Assembly: GCA_964036275.1 (NCBI GenBank)
Contig: OZ038436.1
Location: 6,606,482 to 6,670,481 of the forward strand
Reading direction: 5' to 3'
DNA from: Litoditis marina
Lineage: Eukaryota; Nematoda; Chromadorea; Rhabditida; Rhabditidae
Length of the DNA stretch: 64,000 nt
The first letter of the stretch is position 1; every line of letters starts with the position of its first letter. Made by a program: the position numbers and the translations under genes. This document shows, piece after piece, positions 54,573 through 64,000 of the stretch. The notes beneath the pieces were generated by a model that ran no database searches, was not told the origin of the DNA, and worked only from the letters and a program-made list of their open reading frames with translations.

Positions 54573-57000
54573 TAGATTTTCTCTAATTCCACAATGTTTC
54601 TACAGAATGTATTCAATATATACACGCACATCTATCCAAACTGTCAATATAATACATCTTATATCTAATATACGGGTTACTTTTCTACCTTTAATCAATT
54701 CAATACAATCTAAATATGTGGTGCCTATATAAGAAAGGTATGTAACATACAAATGCGCTTAGTCAGTCAACGTCATGGATTTTTCTACCTTACTCCGTTC
54801 ATTCCTAATTTTGTATAAAAAACTAATGACTAAACGGGTCAAGTCTAGGGTAGAGGTTGAATACATTTTCTCTTTCTCTCTTTTTCGTTATTTTTCTTCA
54901 CAGAAAGCTTACTAAAATAGAGAAAAACATAAATTTCATCCACAAATTCTTGAAAATCGCCCACTTCCCTGAGATTCATCCGTATTTCCCGCTACGATGC
55001 TCAACTTAACCAAAATATAATGAAAAATTCTTGCTTTGGGTTATTAAATTATTGGTTTAACTTCGAAAACCCATTTAAATTAATAGCAAAGACAAATCAC
55101 ACCCCATAGTAAAAATCTGAGAATGTCATGCACTTTGACTGTAAATCATAAACATCATTGAATTCTATCGGAAACATCATAAAGTAACTATGTTTGTACA
55201 TACATAAACAACATAAACAACATAAAGTAACTATGGTATACATTAACAACATAGTAGTTTCCTTTCTGTTTTTGGTAGTTTGATCGAGCTCGATTCGGGT
55301 ATAGATCGATTATTTTCGCTGTGTAGGCAGATCGAAAAACGGCAAAAATTTTGAAGGACAATCTTTGAAAAAGTTCAGAAATTTTTTCAATGTTTCAGGA
55401 TAGAACTACCATTCATTTATTGCACCAACAGTTAATTAACAAAGAAATAGCACTATTGAATTATAGCCTGTGATTATATAGGTTAGAAGAAACATTCGAC
55501 AGTACAAAATGGGCATAAAATACTCTCTTCGTCCACAACTGACGCCGTTGAAGCAGGTCGATTAGCAGAAGTTCGGAAAAAAGTCGAAAACAATAATAGT
55601 TGCAACTTGATACTGTAGAGATACGTGAGTAGGAATGATGAAGATTATCTATCAAACAGGGAATCGAAAAATTGAATGATTGTGTGAGCGGTGAAAACCT
55701 GAAAACTAAAACATTTCATTAAAGATATGTTATGGTAAAGCGTGAAGAGTGGATCTTTCAAAGTAATGAGGTCAAGAATGAAACTAAGAACGTTTTCCTA
55801 ACATGAACCCCAGTCATTTTAAGTGTATCACACAAATTCATCTATTCACAACACTGCAATGTTTCACGATTTGCATATGAAAAGTATGGTAATGGAAATA
55901 TAGTATTCATTCGTTTCGTCCCGAATAATGCAAACATACATCATTGACTCACTTGATTGAAACATACAAACAACTCAACAACACCATCCAATAAGTTGCC
56001 GCTTACCTCATCATTCTGATCCTATCATAACTCAACCAACATTCACACAGTCCCAATCTGAGAAAACAAGCTAATCTAAATGATCCCTTCAAAAACAAAT
56101 GTTTATATTTGTGACTAGACGCCTGCGGCGTCTAGCAGTTGTAAATCTTGTATATTAATTGTAAAATTCTGTACAAAAAGATAGCAAACATGACTATGCT
56201 GTGTTATACCAAGTTGATAAAACTCAAATGATACAGTACCTTGAAAATTTCGTACAAAACGATACCAAATATGCCTACATTGCGTCGAATGAACTAACTT
56301 TTGATGCCATTCAACGTCCTACAAAAACGTTCACATGATTGTAAGGCCTGCCAACGTATTTTGTTAAATTTAACTCTTGCCAACCTACTACTAAAGAGTG
56401 AACTGTTTTTGTAAGGACGACACACGTATTTTGCTGATACAAGCGCGTTTCATTGTACTGTCAAAATTGTGCACGTATTTGCGAGGCGTACACCATACTT
56501 GTTGAATTTTACTGTGTTGGCAAAACGGTCATTTTTGAAAAAAATGTAAGCAAATAACAAAAATCAATTAAGAACTGTTATTCAGAACGAAGATCAATCA
56601 AAACCTTTCAGTTGGTGAGTATATAAAGAGATACCGAAACATTGGAGTGAAGCAAAACAATTATGTATTTCGGTTGTCTCCGGTATTAATATTGAGTCAT
56701 TTTCCACAGTGAACATTCTTTAGGTTATACATACAGTTCTTTCCGCTTCATTTTCGCGCTCAATATAAGAATATTAATAACAGAGGTTTATATCAAAGTC
56801 AAATAATCAATTGATAGTCGAAACATGAACTTCATAAATATCCGTTTCGAAAATCAGTGCATAATATCAAGTGAAGCGTTTTCTTGTAAAACTACAATAC
56901 AACGCTCAGCTATTATGAAACGAATTTACAATTGACAAGTCATTGAAAGGAACATCGGAGGTATCCAGTTGGCGAGTACTTAATGACATATGGAAACATT
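54573..57000. repeat. Block D2, right part
   Basis: Counterpart of 16076-18480, including the CTAGACGCC-TGC-GGCGTCTAG hairpin at about 56117. No gene. Confidence 0.75.
56606..56655 (+). repeat. TATA-bearing module, copy 15
   Basis: Duplicate of copy 5: GTTGGTGAGTATATAAAG then GAAACATTGGAGTGAAGC. Confidence 0.65.
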
Positions 57001-57020
57001 CGAGTGAAGAGAACGAACAT
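56963..57020 (+). repeat. TATA-bearing module, copy 16
   Basis: CAGTTGGCGAGTACTTAATG then GGAAACATTCGAGTGAAG. Confidence 0.6.
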
Positions 57021-57370
57021 AATTACTTTGTGATGTTTCTGAAACTATTCAATCATGTGTATGCTTCAGATTCGCCATAATATTATTGGTTTCTAGAGGG
57101 TGCTATTATTTTACATACATTTCATGTTGTTAAACTTTCCGAGTTTCGCATAGAGTAATTGAACATACATCTATGTTCTAAAATCAGTTTGTTTGAGGTT
57201 ATTTCATTACTAAAACACGACATTTGACTTGGATTCCTTAAATTTTTATTATTCTCAGAAGTTGGGTCCTTTATTTAAACGATCTGAACTATTTATGAAC
57301 ATGTGCATCCACTTGAAAACTGTATTATTATGTGTTATCATTGTTAGTGACAGATTCCGTAAAATGATCG

Positions 57371-57432
57371 ATGGTATCGAGTTGGCGAGTATATAAAGAC
57401 ACACAGAAACACTCGAGTGAAGAGAAGAAACA
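57371..57432 (+). repeat. TATA-bearing module, copy 17
   Basis: GAGTTGGCGAGTATATAAAG, the consensus core, then GAAACACTCGAGTGAAG. Confidence 0.65.
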
Positions 57433-57794
57433 TGCTTCCTTTGTTATGTTTCTGATAGTACTCAATCGTTGTTATGCGACGCATCATGCGATGAAAGTGC
57501 ATTCATTCCTCAAATTGTGACAATTCGAGTACCGAGTACTCAAATCAGACTTGTTATATGTTTAAACAACGTTTTCACTCTTGGAAAGGGCTCAACAGAA
57601 GTTGCCAACAATCTGAACAGTTAATCCGATACACTGGGTTCATGCGCTCAAATGTTGCGCCATCAGTTTATGGGAAGCATCAATCGGTATCGTGCATTAA
57701 TTTCAGTTTTTAATGTTACTATACATTTTTCAAAGTAATCCATCTTTTAGCTCATACAGATTTAAATAAACAACTCAAAGCAGGGCTGATCAAA

Positions 57795-57846
57795 GGTTTT
57801 CAGTTGGCGAATATATAAAGACTCACAGAAACATTGAAGTGAAGCA
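57795..57846 (+). repeat. TATA-bearing module, copy 18
   Basis: CAGTTGGCGAATATATAAAG then GAAACATTGAAGTGAAGC. Confidence 0.6.
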
Positions 57847-58128
57847 AAAAAGTTATATATTCTGGTTGTCTCCCGTATTAAACTATTGAGTTATTTTTCA
57901 CAGTAAACATTAATTATTTTCTCGCTCAATATAAAAACAACAATGACAAAGGTTTATATCGAAGTCAAATAATCAATTGAAATTCAATACGTTAACTTCA
58001 TAAATATCCGTTTCGAAAATCAGTGCATACTATCAAGTGAAGCATTTTCTTGTAAAACTCCAATACAACGTTCAGCTAATATGAAACGAATTTACAATTG
58101 GCAAATCATCGAAAGGAACTTCGGAGGT

Positions 58129-58182
58129 ATCCAGTTGGCGAGTACTTAATGACATACGGAAACATTCGAGTGAAGAGAACAC
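58129..58182 (+). repeat. TATA-bearing module, copy 19
   Basis: CAGTTGGCGAGTACTTAATG then CGGAAACATTCGAGTGAAG. Confidence 0.6.
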
Positions 58183-58385
58183 ACTTATTGACTTTGTGAT
58201 GTTTCTGGTGATGATTTCGATACTATTCAATCATGTTTATGTTTCACAGACAAAATTCATTACATTCTCACTTTACTGATCATAATTTTGCTGTACACAC
58301 CGGAAAATGTTGAAGTAATGAAAAATATTGAAGCAATCCGTTGTAAACAAGTACTTTTATTCTGTTCACATACTCGATCGAGTAT

Positions 58386-58440
58386 TCGCAGTGAGCGAGT
58401 TTTTACATACACACAGAAACATTGGAGTGAACAGGAAAAG
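58386..58440 (+). repeat. TATA-bearing module, copy 20
   Basis: GTGAGCGAGTTTTTACATAC then GAAACATTGGAGTGAACAGG. Confidence 0.55.
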
Positions 58441-58552
58441 TGATGGTTGTCTCCGGTAGATGTCAGTTGACATTTTTCCCAGTAAACATTCCCATGATTC
58501 CACATTAGCTTTTCTACATTTTCTACTTACCTGTATTTTTTCTCAAAAAAAG

Positions 58553-58590
58553 GAAAAATCCTTCGCGGGTTCGAATCCCGCCTGAGGCAA
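58553..58590 (+). pseudogene. tRNA 3' half, block C
   Basis: Same remnant as at 4470 and 30119. Confidence 0.8.
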
Positions 58591-59469
58591 ATGTTTTGCA
58601 TTTCACAAATTGATGAATTATAGTTATTTTTGTGATCATTACATTTGTAACAACTATCTTCATTATTAACAATTGACATGAATGCTGGCTGCCATAACAT
58701 ACTGTACTAACTTTGACATGGTATTACACCATCACGATGTGTTTCAGTGTTAGTTGTTTGATCTCAGCGTGGTTCAATCGATAGTACGACAATGCTATCG
58801 AGTATGCACCTCAAACTAAAAGTCATATTGAAGTCACAAATAAGTAAACGGTATGAAAGACCTTGAAAGAGAGACTTTTGTATTCTTACGATAGTTAGTG
58901 CACTTGAATAATGGCAGTTTGTCAAGGACAGATTCAAACTGTTTTGAATGAATTTATGATAAACTCCATTTGGATAATTGAACGGGGTGATTGTTTTTAG
59001 TGGTTTCAAATGTATTGGATGAGACTTCTATTGGAAAACACTTATTGACGATTGGATTATGTAATGAACATCTCAGTTATGCACAAAATGTACAAAAACG
59101 CGTTTATAAACGGCATCAACAGAGAAATTGGCATTCTCTTTGTTTAATTTGATTGATTGTAAACTCACAATCGTCTGATAGCGTTTTTTGATGTGAAGAA
59201 CTCCGTTCGAAACTATACAGTGGTCAAGTGGTGTGATTGTGAAAATTTGAGTTTCAACCTAAAATATTAACTCATAATAGCGTTTTTACCGACTTTCTTA
59301 TACTGTCGGTTCACTCCAGCGTTTAGATCATATTTCTAACAGAAAATAAACTGAGGATCTATCTGGTCTACTCTGTCATGCTTATTTCTCCTTTACAGAA
59401 CAAAGGCAATTCACCTTGGTGTATCGTAATGCAGCTCTTATTCACGGTGAGACTATACTATACTGTTTG
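58591..59469. repeat. Block C upstream region of the TTL gene
   Basis: Matches 4508-5384 and 30157-31034 with more substitutions than A and B show to each other. No gene. Confidence 0.55.
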
Positions 59470-59559
59470 CCAATTACACAGTCACGTGAAGCATGTTAAA
59501 CACAGAAGAACTCAGAAACGTCCAATGACAAAGTGCACGATTCCTTACTACAATACAAG

Positions 59560-60927
59560 ATGATTAATTGTTTTCAGCTGTTTTTCCTGGTAGTTTCGAC
59601 CTACGCCGAATTGCCCCCTATTCCGAGGGGCGAAATGAGAATTATGGCGAATTTAACATTGAAATGTGCCCTTTTCGAGAAGTACTTCATCGAAATTCAA
59701 TTGAAAGAGGTTTGTAAAATATTTGACCAACGTCAGCAAATTCGAAATCGAAAGGCTTGCCGGAAAAACTACTTAACTTAATAGTTTGTTTTATTTGCAC
59801 TGAGACCTATTAACATTGTGCAAAGATGTTCTAATGACGAAAACATGACTAATCCAAAATGTTCCCACGTTCCCTTATGAAACTGAACAGCCTCTGACAA
59901 TGTTTTGAAACTCAGTGGAGAAAAATAGCCTGTAGTATTCATTGGCACGCTGCCAAGTCTGAGTGGAAAGATCGCAACTATACGCACTACACACGCTTCA
60001 AACACTAAACACGATTGAACTATTGTTCTTTGAAAGTGTTACGAAGAAGTTCATAAAACCAAAGACTGAAAATTCAAAAAAAGAGAGGTTGTACGTCATA
60101 CTAATCATGTACAAGTCAAACTGATTATAAGCAGGAACGATATTTCAGACTGATTCACTAACATTCGATGATCCAATTGGCCAAGTCTGGAAGTTTGAGT
60201 TTAAGAGAAAAGAAGCGAGAGATGTTTTTATTTGGGGAGACATTGACGATGATGGAATTTTCGACGACTACATCGAAGTTTTCTTCAAAGTCAAGCACAA
60301 CTGTACTCCGGTACGTCTCACAAGAGCTACATGAACGAAAGAGCATGAAAGCCAATTAAGCCGCAGAGAGTCTGCGTCTCTCTGACCTAAACACTCTCTC
60401 GTTGAGGCTAGTTCAAAAATGGCTGAAGACTCGATGGCAACTTTTATCTGATCGTGCCTCTATATTCTGAGTTTCATAAAGAGTTACAAGAAATCAAAAA
60501 AAACTAGTTGGTATCGATGACATCAAGAGAAGATAATACGTTACTAACTACATCAAAGTTGAAAACAAAACTGCTCAATTCGCAGAAACAATCGAGCAAA
60601 CATGAAAAATTACTCAATTTCCAACGCGAACATTCATAGTTCCTCTATTATCTGGAGACTACGTGTTCCTGTTGATCATGCGTGCTTTCTCGGGATATCT
60701 TTTGAATTTGGACCGTGGCTTTTGGAAAACCAAGCGAAAAAAACTTTGATAATTTTCAGAATGGAAAAACCGTGATAATGGACCTCCCGAAACCGAAACA
60801 AAAGTTCAACATTAATTTGATGCCATACAATGTCAAGCATGTTCCGGGATCTACTTACCAATTGCCGGTAGAAGAGACGCATGATAAAGTTTGGAACTTG
60901 GATCAGGCATATTATCGTTGGTGGTAA
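59560..60927 (+). CDS. Transthyretin-like (TTL) secreted protein, copy C, three exons
   Basis: Exons 59560-59709, 60149-60310 and 60760-60927, phase 0, encode 159 residues. Signal peptide residues 1-16 are as in copy A; C36 (LTLKC) and C102 (VKHNC) and the sequons NLT and NCT are kept. The acidic turn reads DIDDDGIFDDY. Exon 3 starts NGKTVIMDLPKPKQKF and ends YYRWW. Introns are 439 and 449 bp, making this the compact and probably least disturbed copy. The family role is extracellular. Nematode TTL genes often occur as expanded clusters, which fits three copies spaced 25-28 kb apart. No break is seen. Confidence 0.75.
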
Positions 60928-61017
60928 CTGTGACAGGTCGGTAATTTCCATAGTTGTCGCTTAGAAAAGGCGGGGGCATACTGTATATCTCACTTTGTGA
61001 TGTGTATGAACATCAAC

Positions 61018-61205
61018 ACGATGCCTCTAGTACGCTATAGTCGTCATTTTCCCCATAAAGACAGCAGATGGTTCAATTGATCGAACGATGCGGGGCGAGC
61101 GGTTTTTGATTATCTGCCAGCAGTTGAGAGAGTGAGTAGATCAATGATACGCAGACGAACTGGCCGCTCGCCAAACCACGTCCCATACAAAATCGATGGT
61201 TCGGT
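61018..61205. repeat. Repeat H, copy C
   Basis: Matches 39360-39545, with the GCGAGCGG/CCGCTCGC inverted pair. Confidence 0.6.
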
Positions 61206-61238
61206 GTCCACAATGGTCTGACAGATCCTATACTATAA

Positions 61239-61311
61239 ATCCAGTTGGTATTGCGGTTAGCGTCCGCGCCTTCCAAACATTTGAGCCCGGTTCAAGTCTC
61301 ACAAAAGGCGA
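61239..61311 (+). pseudogene. tRNA-Gly-derived relic, copy C
   Basis: TATTGCGGTTAGCGTCCGCG, loop CTTCCAA (anticodon position TCC) and GGTTCAAGTC. The T stem and acceptor are mismatched. Confidence 0.5.
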
Positions 61312-61681
61312 ATATTTTATAAACTTGGCTCGGACTGTATGGTGGTTTTCGTTCCTACCCAGACTTTTACCGTAACGTATTCAAATTCTTTGAACTCGAA
61401 ATTTCTCGAAAACACTGTCTTGTAATAGAAAATCACCATGGAATGCGGAAACTTGTAAATTTCCCCCATAGAATAACTGAATGGACTCAACGTTTGAAAT
61501 CTTACTTCTGGAATCTCAGTAGACAGATTTGATTTGTAGAACACTTCAGAATTCATTAAACCCAAAGTACATGAGAGCGCAGTAAAGTTATAGCAAAAGG
61601 CTATCTCTGTTTCTTGAAATAACAAAATAATGCATTTGAAGATGAACTTAACCAGTCGTTTTTATTCCGAATTTCGTTTCA
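61312..61681. other. Non-coding interval shared with block B
   Basis: Ends with the GTTTCAG acceptor of the next exon. Confidence 0.5.
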
Positions 61682-61821
61682 GATGAAGCTGTCATCCATT
61701 TCCGCCCCACCAAGTACCTTATCTTGTCTGTAGACCTGAATAAAAATGTTAAACTCGGCCCATTTTTTTTTGAAGAAGAAAACTATGGAAAGTTAACTTC
61801 GACATTAAGTTGGAAAATGAC
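61682..61821 (+). CDS. Unassigned conserved exon, copy C
   Basis: Bounded by GTTTCAG and a strong GTACGT donor (about 61822). The frame starting EAVIHFRPTKYLILSVDLNK stays open through the donor, unlike copy B. Residues shared with copy A are FR.TKY.IL, LNKNV and GP.F. It may be an internal exon of a gene lying between TTL and the LNR-like frame, but neighbouring exons are not identified. Family unknown. Confidence 0.42.
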
Positions 61822-63257
61822 GTACGTTTACACGAAAACCTGCGTTTTTCATACTCCTTCTCAATTGCAATATTCTTCTGATTGTTTTTTGTGTCAAGTC
61901 TCGATGTAACTATAGCACGCATGTGTTTAAGGTATGAAAATCGAACTCCCAAAATGGGATGATGAGAGACCAAGTTTTTGTCTTTGAGTAAATCTACTCC
62001 TTGTAGTTCAAGAATTGATCGGGAATGTTAACGATTCAGACGATTTTTCCAATACTTGGATAGTGAGTTCGGTCAAATATTGCGCGAACAGTATATAGAT
62101 TTGTATGCAAAACGATGTAAAGTGAAAGACGGCTAGCTTTTGAGATTGAACTGCGTGGAATATAAAACAGAAGACAATAAAGAGAAAGGGAAATAAAAAA
62201 ATCTTATCTCGCAATTTCCATGGGTCAAAAACATTTCGTCAAAAACATTCATGTTTGCTACTGAAAAAGAACTTGCATCAAATAAACGCTAGATGAACAT
62301 TCACATTGATCACTGTAGCTCGTTTTTATATTCGCTATTTCCTATACAGTTTCCTTCGAAAAGCAGTAACCTCTTAAATACAACCTGTGAATTATGACAC
62401 TGTTCCTACTTTAAACACACACACTCTCCAAGTCGAATTTCCAGCCAAAACTGTTCAGAGTACTGAAGCGTTAGAATTGGTCCACAAAATCGCCCTCCTC
62501 TCACTATAGGTGAAAAGATTAGTCAGATTCTCTAACATCCGGTACTTCGAAATATTACGTTATATCATTAATCATCTGAGATTATCCATGTAGATTAGTA
62601 TATTACTATTATCGATCCAACCTTCGATGTATACTTCCATTCTGCTGTTTCTGTTGCAATTAGGAGACATAATGAAGGTATCGACTGCGGAGATGTGTAC
62701 TACTAATGAATTGCTCCTTTCATTTGTTTGCATATTGGTTCATTAGGCGATAGTTAGGTCAAGTGTGAACATGCCCTACTATACACTATAAGAGGCTTCG
62801 ACTCCCTTCCTTTCTCTTTCCATACCAGAATTAAATTGAATAGTCACGTAAAGTATAACAAACATAGAAACCAAATTATTGTGTTTATCAACCCCATTTA
62901 TAAATTATAAAAACTTTCGAATTTGTAAAGAGTTTAAGTTAAAGTTGAGTTTACTATACTATGGGTTAAAAGAATAGTCACGTAAAGTTTCTGGTACTTT
63001 CTGGTACGAAATCTGGTACTTTGTCATTGTATGTTCCTGAGTTTTGATGTGTTTAACTTGTTTCCCGTGACTGTGCAAGTGCAGTATAACTGTAGTAACA
63101 TTTGCATTGTGTTCTCTTTTATGTGATGTAATCAGTTCACATCACAGAGTTTAATTTTCTCAAAAAAAACGACTCGAAGTTTCTTTTCAGATTCTCCTTA
63201 GATTCTGTAGTTGAGAACATTTACGCATAATTGTGGCTCATATACTTATACTTGCAG
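61822..63257. repeat. Block C/B shared non-coding sequence
   Basis: Aligns with 40169-41604, including the reversed leader/E-box repeat (about 63000-63090). A few small indels (for example near 62880 and 62985). No gene. Confidence 0.6.
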
Positions 63258-63458
63258 ATGAACATTCAATTGATGTCCGGGTTTCTCGTTTCGCATTTAG
63301 TACAAATGGCCCTCACTGATACCCCCCTGGGCTCACACTGTCACTCGTTGATTTCGAATGGAGTCTGTAACTTGGAGTGCGATTCAGAACTTCTCGGAAT
63401 TCACTCTTCCTGGGACCATGACGATTGTGAACAGAACCCGGTTAAAACGGTAGACTGA
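63258..63458 (+). CDS. Small LNR-like (Lin-12/Notch repeat) protein, copy C
   Basis: Same design as 41605-41805, ATG after CTTGCAG, 66 residues. It differs from copy B at residues 4, 7, 11, 13, 25, 29 and 63 (R/Q, Y/S, L/V, R/H, D/G, Y/H, D/K) while residues 30-62, containing NGVC, C41 and WDHDDC, are identical. Both copies lack LNR cysteines 1 and 5. Changes grouped in the N-terminal part would suit a signal or pro-region under weaker constraint. One-exon gene or exon of a larger gene; not decidable here. Confidence 0.5.
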   Translation: MNIQLMSGFLVSHLVQMALTDTPLGSHCHSLISNGVCNLECDSELLGIHSSWDHDDCEQNPVKTVD

Positions 63459-63860
63459 ATTTAACACTTTACTCGTTTTATTTGTTTTGAATATCTAAGA
63501 CATGAAGTTTGCATTCTAATCCTAGACAAGAAACTATGCTAAATTAAGAAATGAACTCATAATCGGTCAATATATCTTCATGAACCATACTAAATGTACA
63601 CTCAAATGAAACGTTTAGGACGAACTAGTTCCAAATATGTGCATTGGAAATAGCATATGTTCTTGGTATAGACAAATTCTCATCGAATTTTAGCATATTC
63701 AGTGGTAGTCTATACTCAAATACCATGACGTACTTTACAACTTGACTTAACATTTCGGCACATGCGGGAATAAGATAACAGTTCACTTCAACAAGCAATA
63801 ATCTGAACAGAGATTTGTTTGGATAGTGTATATCAGTTCTTCATCTCATGCAGAGTACTT
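63459..63860. repeat. End of block C
   Basis: Aligns with 41806-42230. No gene. Confidence 0.6.
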
Positions 63861-63879
63861 ATGCTAGAAGATCCCGGCA

Positions 63880-63996
63880 CCTTCATCCCAACCTGCGTCT
63901 CTCGCTCAGCCTCACTATTTCGCGCCACTGGTATCCCGACGGGGTGTAAGAGCAGAGAAATAGCGTGTGTTTGAGGAGACGCAGGATGGGAGGAAG
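63880..63996. repeat. GC-rich inverted repeat at the window edge
   Basis: CTGCGTCTCTCGCTCAGCC with CTATTTC, and then GAAATAGCG with GAGGAGACGCAGGATGGG, form imperfect arms of about 40 bp. It begins where homology with block B stops, so it is probably another insertion, cut by the window end. Confidence 0.6.
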
Positions 63997-64000
63997 GTAC

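Larger units (their letters stand above)
57021..58250. repeat. Module-dense junction between blocks D2 and C
   Basis: Three further modules at 57371, 57795 and 58129. The rest is repeat sequence related to 21200-21470 and 18210-18420. No gene. Confidence 0.5.

Overview
The window looks like accessory DNA from a nematode chromosome, probably a rhabditid (Caenorhabditis-like). It is AT-rich, eukaryotic and intron-bearing. Three independent signs point to a nematode: acceptors of the (A/T)TTTCAG type, a repeated three-exon gene that reads as a transthyretin-like (TTL) secreted protein, and a class II (long variable arm) tRNA with a UAU anticodon, the layout described for nematode-specific nev-tRNA-Ile. 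The species cannot be fixed from sequence alone.

Most of the window is repeat and transposon DNA arranged in segmental duplications. One block occurs three times on the + strand: A (about 770-9655), B (about 25845-42230) and C (about 58250-63855). Each carries a TTL gene. Copies A (5471-8747) and C (59560-60927) are open through all three exons. Copy B (31119-39264) has lost its start codon and holds a 6.8 kb LTR-retrotransposon complex in intron 2. A neighbouring unassigned exon is open in A and C and frameshifted in B. B and C also carry a small ORF with a Lin-12/Notch-repeat-like cysteine pattern (41605-41805, 63258-63458). A second block, D, occurs twice (about 14240-18640 and 52620-57000) and begins with relics of a chromodomain-bearing, retrovirus-like integrase of the type seen in Maverick/Polinton elements. 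Block E pieces (10.4-12.6 kb and 20.4-22.4 kb) form another pair.

Transposons that can be delimited from their empty sites: a 1575-bp element with long GGCAGGGTTCATAC termini and a TTA duplication (1734-3308); two copies of a 688-bp hAT-type non-autonomous element built from GGAATT hexamers with an 8-bp duplication (24387-25074, 27935-28622); and a BEL/Pao-like LTR-internal-LTR-gag-LTR array (31955-38729). There is also a 3.5 kb element with about 240-bp inverted termini (43636-47125) and several foldback elements. The nev-tRNA lies directly downstream of the hAT element; it is intact at 25107-25189, broken at 28655, and present as 3' halves in all three TTL blocks.

Unexplained signals are a module of about 50 bp resembling a core promoter, found 20 times and always on the + strand, and a 130-bp minisatellite dense in TGACGTCA sites inside the TTL-A intron. 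A third is a strongly strand-biased GCGA-rich retrotransposon interior, and a fourth is G-tract clusters at 13.5 and 45.8-46.2 kb. No large conventional gene is visible.
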